Source of the DNA: JAHQVK01 sp036788295
GTDB lineage: Bacteria > Myxococcota > Kuafuiibacteriia > Kuafuiibacteriales > Kuafuiibacteriaceae
Direction of reading: 5' to 3'
DNA length: 64,000 bases
NCBI GenBank assembly: GCA_036788295.1
Contig: DAIQNR010000001.1
Location: 124,001 to 188,000 of the forward strand
Part shown: piece after piece, positions 51,001 to 57,743 of the stretch
Layout of the letters: the number at the start of each line of letters is the position of its first letter
Position numbering within the stretch: position 1 is the first letter of the stretch
Translations under genes and position numbers: made by a program
Notes under the pieces: generated by a model
Database searches by the model: none
Told to the model about the DNA's origin: nothing
The model's input: only the letters and a program-made list of their open reading frames with translations

Positions 51001-51060
51001 CGCAGGAACCGCCCACAGGGACAGCATCACCGCTCCGAGTGCAAATTGTCTGGAATTCAT
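48028..51060 (-). CDS. secreted subtilisin-family (S8) protease with PA domain
   Basis: A 1010-residue exported protease. The ATG at 51060 (MNSRQFALGAVMLSLWAVPA) gives a clean signal peptide and has AAGGTG upstream. A propeptide-like I9 region (QRALGEPGVEVVARTRHVLN) is followed by the catalytic triad: Asp164 in VAVFDSGIDY, His232 in GHGTHVADIIGG and Ser542 in GTSGAAPMVAGSAALL. A PA domain is inserted between His and Ser (QYGDGAGGNTLGC ... DRGACAFSDKIRNIEDA). The C-terminal 450 residues or so form beta-rich domains, with a DTDGDGDTDYE calcium site, and may anchor or localise the enzyme. Extracellular protein degradation fits a predatory or scavenging lifestyle. Confidence 0.93.
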   Translation of the reverse strand: MNSRQFALGAVMLSLWAVPALAAGPQWNRLSHPVTGIGARRAAEPGGYAVTWPDGRVLVSVRLATNPVGAVPGLVEAEQAQFLQRALGEPGVEVVARTRHVLNAVFLAVPAEALPSLSADGSVVRVTPVANYEVDLSETVPYIGASAVQAAGKDGSGVKVAVFDSGIDYLHVAFGGSGDPADFAANNPDVIEPGTFPTARVVGGFDFVGSQWPDGPLLPDPDPIDDGPARGHGTHVADIIGGADGVAPGVDLYAVKVCSSVGPSCSGVALIQGMDFAADPNGDGDTSDRVDIINMSLGSNYGQPFDDDLALAVDNATALGILTVASAGNGGDRPYVTGTPAAATTALSVAQTTVPSALQDQFEVTAPASAVGTYLAVAQPWAPVLAAEITGVVQYGDGAGGNTLGCAPFSPGSLAGQIVLVDRGACAFSDKIRNIEDAGGILGIIGLVAPGAPFGGAFGGGAPITIPAFMIDQASANLIRSGATVRFDPALGIPLAGTIVSSSSRGPRNGDSGLKPEIGAPGASVSAVAGSGIDTGPFGGTSGAAPMVAGSAALLLQANPWFGPMKTKTFLMNYANASVSEDFRGLQAPASRIGAGEVDVRAAVEGGLLVWNEVEDGTLSFGYQPVSRSRETFVRRLTIWNRSDDRRQVRVSNVFQGPSDATGAVQPNFPSRITLAPKQVRTFVVRFVVNGELLPTNSMTSGSGGNDPATLNATEFDGWLVFEDGIDTVSVPWHIIPRKSADVRANTKVRFRSGEARVALNNRGVGPANNDAFTLLAVSDKLPPPVVGTEAPTPDLRAVGLRTIAVPAGFCSADPSFLVQLAFSSWRPQSHLLPVIFFAELDTDGDGDTDYEILNGDFFLLNQTLDGRNLSLVFDVAAGTTGAFFFAEHATNTTNTVVTVCAEQIGMTAADLGTRSVTLSFGASDFYFGGPGDAIPAVTFTLGAERYTADVDDLGPFERGTMTVTDNGGTGPELGIMLITNGDRGPGNRGGATPASETLLFAPRGTVLFP

Positions 51061-51177
51061 CAAAGGCCCACCTTCCATGTCTCATTCTCGAATAGAACTA
51101 CGTCATCCGCGGAGAACGTCCGCCCCCCATCGTTCCGGTGGGCGGCCTCGACCCTCCACGACGCCACACGGCGCCTA

Positions 51178-51189
51178 TCGCTATAGCGA
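51178..51189. promoter_or_regulatory. perfect 12-bp palindrome upstream of the subtilase gene
   Basis: TCGCTATAGCGA is its own reverse complement. It lies about 120 bp upstream of the subtilase start in a GC-rich genome, where such an AT-centred palindrome stands out. It may be an operator for a dimeric regulator; no second copy was seen. Confidence 0.35.
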
Positions 51190-51194
51190 AAGAA

Positions 51195-51217
51195 GGGTGG
51201 CGGGGTCTAGCCCACCC
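51195..51217 (-). terminator. possible rho-independent terminator after the SH3-like gene
   Basis: On the minus strand GGGTGG ... CCACCC can pair (6 bp, 11-base loop) and is followed by TTCTTTCG. It lies about 105 bp beyond the stop of the SH3-like protein gene and upstream of the subtilase gene. The stem is short, so this is tentative. Confidence 0.3.
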
Positions 51218-51322
51218 GCACGAATTACGTAGCTCGCCCCGACGGTCAGCCTCACCCGTCTGGACTGCCAGCGGTCCGTCATGACAGAAGCGCGAGACTC
51301 ACGCTCGTGGAGTCAGGCGCGA

Positions 51323-52159
51323 TCACTCGAGCACATCCTGTACGAAATGACGCAGTTGGGAGAGTTGGGGCCGGCTCCCGCAGGAGAACTCGGTGGCATT
51401 TCCGGTGACCGTCGTTCGGTCCGCGATTCGGTAGACGGAGGCGACCAGGGCGCACTGCGAACCGCTGCGCCCGACGCTGAGGTCGAGCACCACGGTCGGC
51501 GGGCGAGCCCGTCCCACGGTGACCGGCCCCTCGAACTCATGTCCGTGGGTGTGCCGCGCGACCATCGCGATGCCTTCCGCCGCCTTCGGGTTGGCCACCA
51601 CGGCCACGCCGCGCCGGGCGAGCTCGGCTTCGATCAGCGCTCGCAGCGGCTCCGCGGCGGCCGCCGCGTTCACGATCACGAACTCACCCGACAGCCGGGC
51701 TTTGACCGGCCGCACACCCAGCGAAAGTTCACCCCGATACGGAGCCGAGACCCCCGACCCCTGGGCGTCGTCGTCCTCGGCCTCGAAGTCCCTCGCCGCT
51801 GAAACGACGTCTTCACCGGGAGGGTACCTATTCGGAACCTGCGGCTCGAGAGCGCCTCGGTCGAGAGCGAGGCGACGTCCCGTCGCTGTCGGCTTCACCA
51901 GCTGAAAGCACTCCGGACCCATCCATCCCTCGTTTCGAGCCCGATGGACATGTCTCCACCCACGATGGTAGCCGTGGAGCATCAGCGTTCCCGGTAGCAT
52001 AGTGGCCAGGGCCTTCGAGGCCGTGGTGGGCGCCGCGCGAAGATAACACGGCCGCCCGAGGTGGATGGTCGGTCCTCCACGGCTCTCGCCGCGCGGCTTG
52101 GCAGCGAGATAGGCCGGGACGAGAACAGCGAGGAGCCCAGCAAAAATTCTGTAGACCAA
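51323..52159 (-). CDS. SH3-like domain protein, secreted or membrane-anchored
   Basis: A 278-residue protein. A TTG at 52159 is the likely start, since GGAGG lies 4-5 bases upstream; no ATG gives a signal. The N-terminus VYRIFAGLLAVLVPAYLA is an anchor or signal. Residues 33-90 look like a bacterial SH3 domain (LGRPCYLRAAPTTASKALAT; GYHRGWRHVHRARNEGWMGP), which often binds cell wall or peptides. The C-terminal half (LSGEFVIVNAAAAAEPLRAL, AELARRGVAVVANP, VDLSVGRSGSQ-like segments) resembles LpoB/CsgG-type assembly folds only vaguely. It is upstream of the subtilase gene in the same orientation, but about 260 bp apart. Confidence 0.62.
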   Translation of the reverse strand: MVYRIFAGLLAVLVPAYLAAKPRGESRGGPTIHLGRPCYLRAAPTTASKALATMLPGTLMLHGYHRGWRHVHRARNEGWMGPECFQLVKPTATGRRLALDRGALEPQVPNRYPPGEDVVSAARDFEAEDDDAQGSGVSAPYRGELSLGVRPVKARLSGEFVIVNAAAAAEPLRALIEAELARRGVAVVANPKAAEGIAMVARHTHGHEFEGPVTVGRARPPTVVLDLSVGRSGSQCALVASVYRIADRTTVTGNATEFSCGSRPQLSQLRHFVQDVLE

Positions 52160-53191
52160 TCGACCTCCACATCGGGGAACCTACCCAGCCGCGGTCGCAC
52201 CACGGCCCCATCCCGCCCGAGGGCGGCTTCGCCTTCACTTCATCGATCGAACCCAGTCGTGAAGAACCGGAAGACCCGGAAGACGACTCGGTGCCGCTCC
52301 AGTAGTAGGCTCTCCCATCATCCGTGTCAAGGGTCATGTGCGCGAAGTGGGAGCTTTTCGTCATTCCCGCTGTCACGTCTTTTGCTGTCACTGTCGGACG
52401 GGTCGGTTTTGCGAACGAGCTCGGGTGCGCCCCCTGCGCACCGTGGCCCACCTGCGATTCGAATCGTGTCTCGTCGGTCACGCGGTTCCGATTGTAGCCT
52501 CGAGTCCGGTTGCTGTGACAGCATCGCCCGGCAATGGACGAAGGATGGAACGAAGCCCTACGGACGCTGCGCCTGTTGCACGTCGAGGTAGAAGCGAGCG
52601 TTCTCGGCTCGCACGACACCCCGCGCCTGCAATGCGAAGCCGTGAACGCGGTCCCCGACAAGTGGACCGAGATTCGAGCATAGCACCGGCTCGACGCAGA
52701 GCATCCCGAGACCTGCATGGGCTGCCTGGTCCTCGATGGCTGCATCGACACCGCCAGGGCCAACAGGCAGCTCGCCGAGCACGTTCTCGCACAGCACGTT
52801 CCTGGCCGAGGCCTGGGCCAAAGAGCACGGGCTATCCACCGACATGTTCGACCTCGCCTACGAGGTGGCGCGGGAGCCCATGGCCTACGAGTCGTCCTCG
52901 GCCGAGAACGAGAGGGAACGCCACGCCCTGTTCCTCCACCCGGGCCGGGACACGCGAATGCACGAAGGCGCCCGACGGCGCCACCGGGACCGTCACCGCT
53001 AGATCCAAGAGCTGAAGGCGTGCCTCCGTCGCGCACGGTGCGGTCAGCGCACTTGACGAGCTCTATGCCCGCAACAGCCAGCCCCGAGAACCCGAACAGA
53101 CCCCAAGCCAACGGCCGTTGAACCGCTCGGCTCGGCTTCACTCCACCGGCCAGACCCCATCGACGATGGCAGTGCCGGTTCGAAGGGCGGG
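52160..53191. other. gene-poor region with no convincing gene
   Basis: About 1 kb with several short open frames on both strands (for example 52534-52683, 52736-53002 on + and 52558-52845 on -), none with a recognisable domain, Shine-Dalgarno or typical codon pattern. The GC content is lower and less regular than in the flanking genes. Decayed coding sequence or a remnant of mobile DNA next to the tRNA is possible. Confidence 0.45.
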
Positions 53192-53367
53192 CTAAGGGCC
53201 CGGGCAGAAATTATCGACACAATCTCGCCGGCCCTCGCCGCCGCTGGCGGCGTCGCCGCTTCGCTCTCGTCGGTCACAGACGCTCGGTATGCTCCCTCCT
53301 CGCGCCACCACCAGCGACGACGATGGCTCGACGAACTTGCACCGCTAATTTCTGCCCGGGCCCTAAG
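53192..53367. mobile_element. MITE-like element with 17-bp perfect inverted repeats and 5-bp target duplication
   Basis: The element spans 53197-53362 (166 bp). Its ends are GGCCCGGGCAGAAATTA and its exact reverse complement (53346-53362). Both sides are flanked by CTAAG (53192-53196 and 53363-53367), a direct repeat expected from transposition. No transposase could be encoded inside; the interior has a 7-bp GC hairpin (53236-53252). This fits a non-autonomous miniature element mobilised by an IS elsewhere. The IS family is not identified. It sits 14 bp from the tRNA 3' end. Confidence 0.72.
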
Positions 53368-53380
53368 TAGGAAATGGGTG

Positions 53381-53454
53381 TGGTGGGAGGCGGACTTGAA
53401 CCGCCGACCTAGGGCTTATGAGACCCTCGCTCTAACCAGCTGAGCTACCCCACC
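53381..53454 (-). tRNA. tRNA with CAU anticodon, probably tRNA-Met (elongator)
   Basis: Reads GGTGGGGTAGCTCAGCTGG onward on the minus strand and folds as a complete cloverleaf. The acceptor stem GGTGGGG pairs with TCCCACC (one G-T), the D stem is GCTC/GAGC, the anticodon stem AGGGT/GCCCT has loop CTCATAA, and the T stem is GGCGG/CCGCC with TTCAAGT. The discriminator is A and CCA is not encoded. A CAU anticodon could also be tRNA-Ile2 if modified to lysidine; the GTCTCATAAGCC arm favours elongator Met. Confidence 0.93.
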
Positions 53455-53506
53455 GGTGAGGGCTTTGGGGGGTAGTCGAGCCGACTCCGGCCGGCAAGCG
53501 CTTTCT

Positions 53507-53797
53507 TCACTTCTTGAACAGGGCCTCGAGCTTCGACAGCGCGGAGCTCCTGTCTTCTTCCTCGGCCTTGCCTTCCCTGGGCAAGAAGTAGGTGCAGAAG
53601 TTCGCCTTCTCCTTGTCCGGCTCCCACAAGGTCGAGGACTCGCGGCACTGGTTGTGGACGTTCGGGTCGAAGAATCGGCAGTTTTTGCAGGCGTGGAGGT
53701 CCGCCCCGCAGTGCTCGCAGGTGTCGGCCCGCTTCACCTTGTCGATGAGCTCCGTCTCGCCGCCGCACGCGTGGCAAAATAGGACGGTGGGGTACAT
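53507..53797 (-). CDS. small zinc-ribbon protein
   Basis: A 96-residue cytoplasmic protein rich in paired cysteines: FCHACGGETELID, TCEHCGADLHACKNCRFFDP, then NQCRESSTLW and NFCTYF. The CxxC pairs should bind zinc in a ribbon. A Lys/Glu-rich tail follows. The CKNCRFFD...C segment recurs in small uncharacterised bacterial proteins, but I cannot name a function. ATG 53797 (MYPTVLFCHACGG) is the start. The tRNA-Met gene lies directly downstream, about 50 bp away on the same strand. Confidence 0.72.
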   Translation of the reverse strand: MYPTVLFCHACGGETELIDKVKRADTCEHCGADLHACKNCRFFDPNVHNQCRESSTLWEPDKEKANFCTYFLPREGKAEEEDRSSALSKLEALFKK

Positions 53798-53879
53798 GCC
53801 AAGAGCATGGGGGCCGGGTCGGAGCCCGACAAGCGCTTTCCTCGGTGGCGCCGTGGCCGCGCGGCGAACCGGGACCAGA

Positions 53880-56800
53880 TCAGAGGCAGGCGACGGTGTA
53901 GGTGACAGAGATGGTGGAGCCCTGGGCCGGCACCTGGGCGGTCGAGAACGATATCGTGTTCGCCTGGCCGTCGTACGTCCAGCCGTCCTGGCCACCGCTC
54001 GACGGGGCGACCCTCGTCCCGTTGACGCGCACCGAGACGGTGCTCGGCACCGGCTGAGACGACAGCGTGAACTGGCGGCGGAGGCCGAAGCTGTTTTGGC
54101 CGATGTTCGCGAGCGTCTGGCCCCAGTTGGCCGAGCAGATGCTCTCCACCACCCCGCCGGTGTTCTGGGCGACCTGGATGTACCTAGGAGCATAGATCGC
54201 CGAGCCGCCAGGCCCGCTGCACTGGGGCCTGACCGTGCCCACGATCGAGCTCGCGGAGAACATCGAGGGGTTGTTGAAGCCTTTGATGTTCCGAAAGAAG
54301 TTCTCGTAGAACTGGAGCGACTGCGGCGACTGCTCCGGCTCGTCGGACACGAAGATGATGGCCAAGGAGGCGTCTGGGCGGAGGAATCCGCCGTTGTGGG
54401 TGTTCACGAGCGGATCCGAGAGGGCGAGGTATGCGGCCTCGAAGCCCCGCTCGCTCGCCGAGCCGCGGGTGCCGACGTTCGTGTTGTTCCGAAAGGCGGT
54501 CTGCAGGTTGGGGGTGTTGCGGTCAACGATCCGGGGGTTGCCCACGAGGCGCCCGCTGCGGGCGTTCGAGCGAACGTCGGTCGTCGTCACCCCGATATGG
54601 AAGTCCACCTGCGCCGCGATCGCGAAATCGAGGAAGGTGCCCAGGTTCGCGCCGAGCAAGCGCTGGTTGTTCCCCATCGACCCGGAGTCGTCGATGACGA
54701 ACAGGATGTCGGCCTGAGGGTTCGGGTTCTGGTTGAACACATCGGTGACGGTGGGGCTTATCTGGCCTTCGCCCGACAGCGGCACGGCGACCGGACCGGG
54801 GGCGGCCGAGTGCTCGACGAACAGCACGCCCACGTCGGAGCCCAGGTCGTTCGGCCGGTACCTCAGCTCGATGGCGACCGACGCTCCGGCCCTGAGGTTG
54901 TAGGGGGTGACCGGCCCGTTCACCTCGAACTCGGCCGAGGTCGTCGGGTCGAGATAGATGCGGTTGATGGTCACCGCCCGAGCGCCGGTGTTGTAGACGG
55001 TGACCGGCCGGATCGGGGACCGGCACCGCACCGGTACCACGTTGAAGTCCACTTGCGACGGGATGATGAGGACCTCGCTCGGCTGGCTCGCCCCCCGGAC
55101 CGGCACCTCCCATCGGGGCTGCCCCGGGTCGTCCACGTCGAACGCCAAGCTGGCCTCGTGGAGGCCGTAGTCCGCAGGAGCGTAGGCGACGGTCAGCCTC
55201 GTCCGCTGGCCCGGCGGCACCACCACCGTCGCCGGCGGCTCGTCGGCCAGCGTGAGCTCCATCGCCCCGGTCAGCGCGACGCCCGACAGCGCGCACGGCT
55301 GCGCGCCCATGTTTCGAATCTCGACCGGGAGCCGAGCGACGCGGCCCCGCTCCACGAGGCCGAAAGTCACCTGCCCCGGCGCCACCGCGATCGAGCAAGT
55401 CGTGGGCACGCCGCCCACCCCGACCACCTCGACCTCGACTTCGGGCCGGTTGCGGTCGTCGGAGACGAGAACGAAGCGGGCACGGTCCAGACCGGGGTTG
55501 TCGGGCAAGTACCGGACCTCGAGGTTGCGCGCCTCGCCGGGGGCCAGCACCACCGGCAAGGTGGCCGGGGGGTTCTCGTAGGCGATCTCTGGGGTCATCG
55601 ACTCGAACCGGATCTCCGACACGGTGAGCGGCGAGGTCCCGATGTTCTGCACCGACACCATGCGCCGGGCCGCGGTCGCCCCGATCGCGACCGTGCCGAA
55701 ACTCACCCGGCCGGGAAAGGCGTCGATCCGAGGGCCCATGGTCCGGCCGCGCAGGGCCACCTGCCCCACCGACTCGTCCACGCCCGTCTCCGGGTCGTCC
55801 CAGGCGCTCGTGAACACCCGGATCTCGCCTTCGTGCTCGCCGGGGCTCGCACCGGCGTAGCGAACCTCCACCTCCAAAGTTTCGCTCGGCCCGAGCACCG
55901 CCGGCACCGGTGCGGCAGCCGTCGCTGCGAACTGGGGGTCGGATCCCGCCACCTCGACCGACTCCACCGCGATGGGATATCGGTCGGAGAGGTTTCGGAC
56001 CACGAAGCTCCGGGTGGCAGACATCTCTTCGGGCACGTCGCCGAAGTCGAGCACGCCGGGGCTGACCTCGAAGATCGGCCGGATCCCTTCGCCGCTCAGC
56101 GGCACGGTAACCTGGCAGGTCGGACAGAACGAGACCTCGAGCGCGTCGGCATAGGACCGCTCTTCGTCGGGCAGGAAGAAGACCTCGAGGACCAGCTGGC
56201 CTCGGGCAGGCACGGCGGCCTCGAGCGTGGCGCCGGGCTGGAGCTGGCCTTCGGTGGGCGACACGATGCCAAAGATCACCCGGTCCTGTTCGGGGAGGGC
56301 GGGGACGCGGACCGGCTGCAAGAACCCGGTCGGGTTCTCGAGCGTGAGCTCGAGGGTGCGCTGCCGGCCGACGGTGACCGGCCCGAACTCGAGGGGCGAC
56401 GGTCGGACCCGGATGTCGGGCGCAACCCCCCGAGCCACCACGGCGATCCGGGTCTCGGGACCGTTCGAGCCGTCGTGCCGGAGAACCATCGTCGCCTCCA
56501 CCGCGCCCTCGGTATCGGGCATGAACCGAACGGTGAAGCTTCGGTCATCTCCGGGCGCGACCCCGAAGCCGCGCTCGTCCGGGCGGTCGAAGCGGAGCGA
56601 GAACGGGGCGCTGGCCGGCTCGAATCGGCTGGGTTCGCCGCACTCCGCTCCCTCCACGCACACGAAGAGCGTGTCGCTGCCGACGTTCGACGCAGACAGG
56701 GGCAACGTGACCGAGACGCCGAGCGGCACCTCTCCGAGGTCGATGCGCTCGATGTTCACAGAGGGATCGGCGCCGTCGCGGACCACGAGCGTGCCCTGCA

Positions 56801-56918
56801 GGGCGGTGATGCCCCCGGTTTCGTCGCACTGGCAGCCCCCAAACCCTAGGATGACGCCCAGGACTCCAACGCTCTTCGCTCCCTTGCCCGTCCGTCCGCC
56901 CGCCTTCTTTCGATCCAT
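53880..56918 (-). CDS. large lipoprotein with choice-of-anchor/ASH-like repeats and a VWA domain
   Basis: A 1012-residue predicted lipoprotein. ATG 56918 gives MDRKKAGGRTGKGAKSVGVL with a following FGGCQCDE lipobox-like site. Residues about 40-640 hold six or so Ig-like ASPM/SPD-2/Hydin (choice-of-anchor D) repeats (LDFGDVPEEMSATRSFVVRN; VSFGTVAIGATAARRMVSVQ; VTFGLVERGRVARLPVEIRN). A VWA domain follows with MIDAS ILFVIDDSGSMGNNQ and the later SDEPEQSPQ. The C-terminal beta domain contains VPSTVSVRVNGTRVAPSSGG. An extracellular structural or adhesive role is inferred. The family type is common in myxobacteria. Confidence 0.78.
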   Translation of the reverse strand: MDRKKAGGRTGKGAKSVGVLGVILGFGGCQCDETGGITALQGTLVVRDGADPSVNIERIDLGEVPLGVSVTLPLSASNVGSDTLFVCVEGAECGEPSRFEPASAPFSLRFDRPDERGFGVAPGDDRSFTVRFMPDTEGAVEATMVLRHDGSNGPETRIAVVARGVAPDIRVRPSPLEFGPVTVGRQRTLELTLENPTGFLQPVRVPALPEQDRVIFGIVSPTEGQLQPGATLEAAVPARGQLVLEVFFLPDEERSYADALEVSFCPTCQVTVPLSGEGIRPIFEVSPGVLDFGDVPEEMSATRSFVVRNLSDRYPIAVESVEVAGSDPQFAATAAAPVPAVLGPSETLEVEVRYAGASPGEHEGEIRVFTSAWDDPETGVDESVGQVALRGRTMGPRIDAFPGRVSFGTVAIGATAARRMVSVQNIGTSPLTVSEIRFESMTPEIAYENPPATLPVVLAPGEARNLEVRYLPDNPGLDRARFVLVSDDRNRPEVEVEVVGVGGVPTTCSIAVAPGQVTFGLVERGRVARLPVEIRNMGAQPCALSGVALTGAMELTLADEPPATVVVPPGQRTRLTVAYAPADYGLHEASLAFDVDDPGQPRWEVPVRGASQPSEVLIIPSQVDFNVVPVRCRSPIRPVTVYNTGARAVTINRIYLDPTTSAEFEVNGPVTPYNLRAGASVAIELRYRPNDLGSDVGVLFVEHSAAPGPVAVPLSGEGQISPTVTDVFNQNPNPQADILFVIDDSGSMGNNQRLLGANLGTFLDFAIAAQVDFHIGVTTTDVRSNARSGRLVGNPRIVDRNTPNLQTAFRNNTNVGTRGSASERGFEAAYLALSDPLVNTHNGGFLRPDASLAIIFVSDEPEQSPQSLQFYENFFRNIKGFNNPSMFSASSIVGTVRPQCSGPGGSAIYAPRYIQVAQNTGGVVESICSANWGQTLANIGQNSFGLRRQFTLSSQPVPSTVSVRVNGTRVAPSSGGQDGWTYDGQANTISFSTAQVPAQGSTISVTYTVACL

Positions 56919-57038
56919 GGGTCGCTCTGCGGACATCACCATACGAGGCGACCCGGAGCGCCATCGACCCGAAGTCCGATGCTCCGACCGCTGTGGGGAT
57001 TTTGCCACAGTCAGCGCCGTGGCCGATGAGGGGGTCGC

Positions 57039-57743
57039 TCAGAGGTCGGCGATCGCGGCCTCGACCGCGGCCCGCTCCGCGGCGGGCAGGGCGGCGCAGC
57101 CGAGCGCGGACTCGAAGGCGGCCCGGGCCGGGCGGCGCTGGCCGTCGTATTTGTGCTCGAAGCCGAGCCAAGCCCAGGCGATGGCCCCCTCGACTCCTCC
57201 GGACGGGGCGATGCGGGCGAGCGCTGCTTTTCGCCGCTCCGCGAGGGCTTCCGCCTCCGCCGCCCGGCCGAGCGCGCGCAGCGCAGTGGACAGGAGCGCG
57301 AGCGACTGCACCGACAGCAGGTCGTCGGCGACCTCGGCCGCCTTTCGCAGCTCGAAAGCGGCCTGCTGAGGTTTGCCTTGGCGGAGCAGAACCTGGGCGA
57401 GCGCCATCCGGGCGCTGCGGCTGAAGGGCTCGGCCCGGGCCCGAATCGCCGACCGAAACGCATCGGCGGCCCCGTCGCCGTCCCGCTCGATGAACAGCCG
57501 GTGAAAGCCAAGTTGCAGGCTAGCTTCGGCCGCCGCCGGCCCCTCTCCGGCGCTCAGCCGCGAGCGCAGCTCGGCCGCCACGCCCCATCGACCGCTGGCG
57601 ACGGCGTGCTCGAGGTCCATGACCAGGGGATCCCTGGTTGCGGGCTGGGAGGGAGCGGTAGCGGGGGGCGGCGCCGTCGGCGGCGACGGAGAGGGGCTCC
57701 TTGGGCCGCCCCGAGGCTGGGGCGCCGGTCGAGGCCGCCTCAT
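57039..57743 (-). CDS. TPR-like protein of the kinase operon
   Basis: A 234-residue protein that starts inside the stop of the tandem-pseudokinase gene (ATGA at 57740-57743). A Pro/Ser-rich N-terminus (RPRPAPQPRGGPRSPSPSPP) is followed by TPR-like helices (SLQLGFHRLFIERDGDGAAD; MALAQVLLRQGKPQQAAFEL; ALLSTALRALGRAAEAEALA; GQRRPARAAFESALG). No signal or membrane segment. Probably a scaffold or interaction partner of the kinase-like proteins encoded upstream. Confidence 0.7.
   Translation of the reverse strand: MRRPRPAPQPRGGPRSPSPSPPTAPPPATAPSQPATRDPLVMDLEHAVASGRWGVAAELRSRLSAGEGPAAAEASLQLGFHRLFIERDGDGAADAFRSAIRARAEPFSRSARMALAQVLLRQGKPQQAAFELRKAAEVADDLLSVQSLALLSTALRALGRAAEAEALAERRKAALARIAPSGGVEGAIAWAWLGFEHKYDGQRRPARAAFESALGCAALPAAERAAVEAAIADL

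Noticed and set aside
52736..53002. An 88-residue open frame on the + strand
   Set aside because: No homologue or start signal recognised; it may be decayed, so it is only noted in the gene-poor region.
51828..53141. A 437-residue open frame on the - strand
   Set aside because: It overlaps the SH3-like gene in another frame and the rest has no recognisable features.
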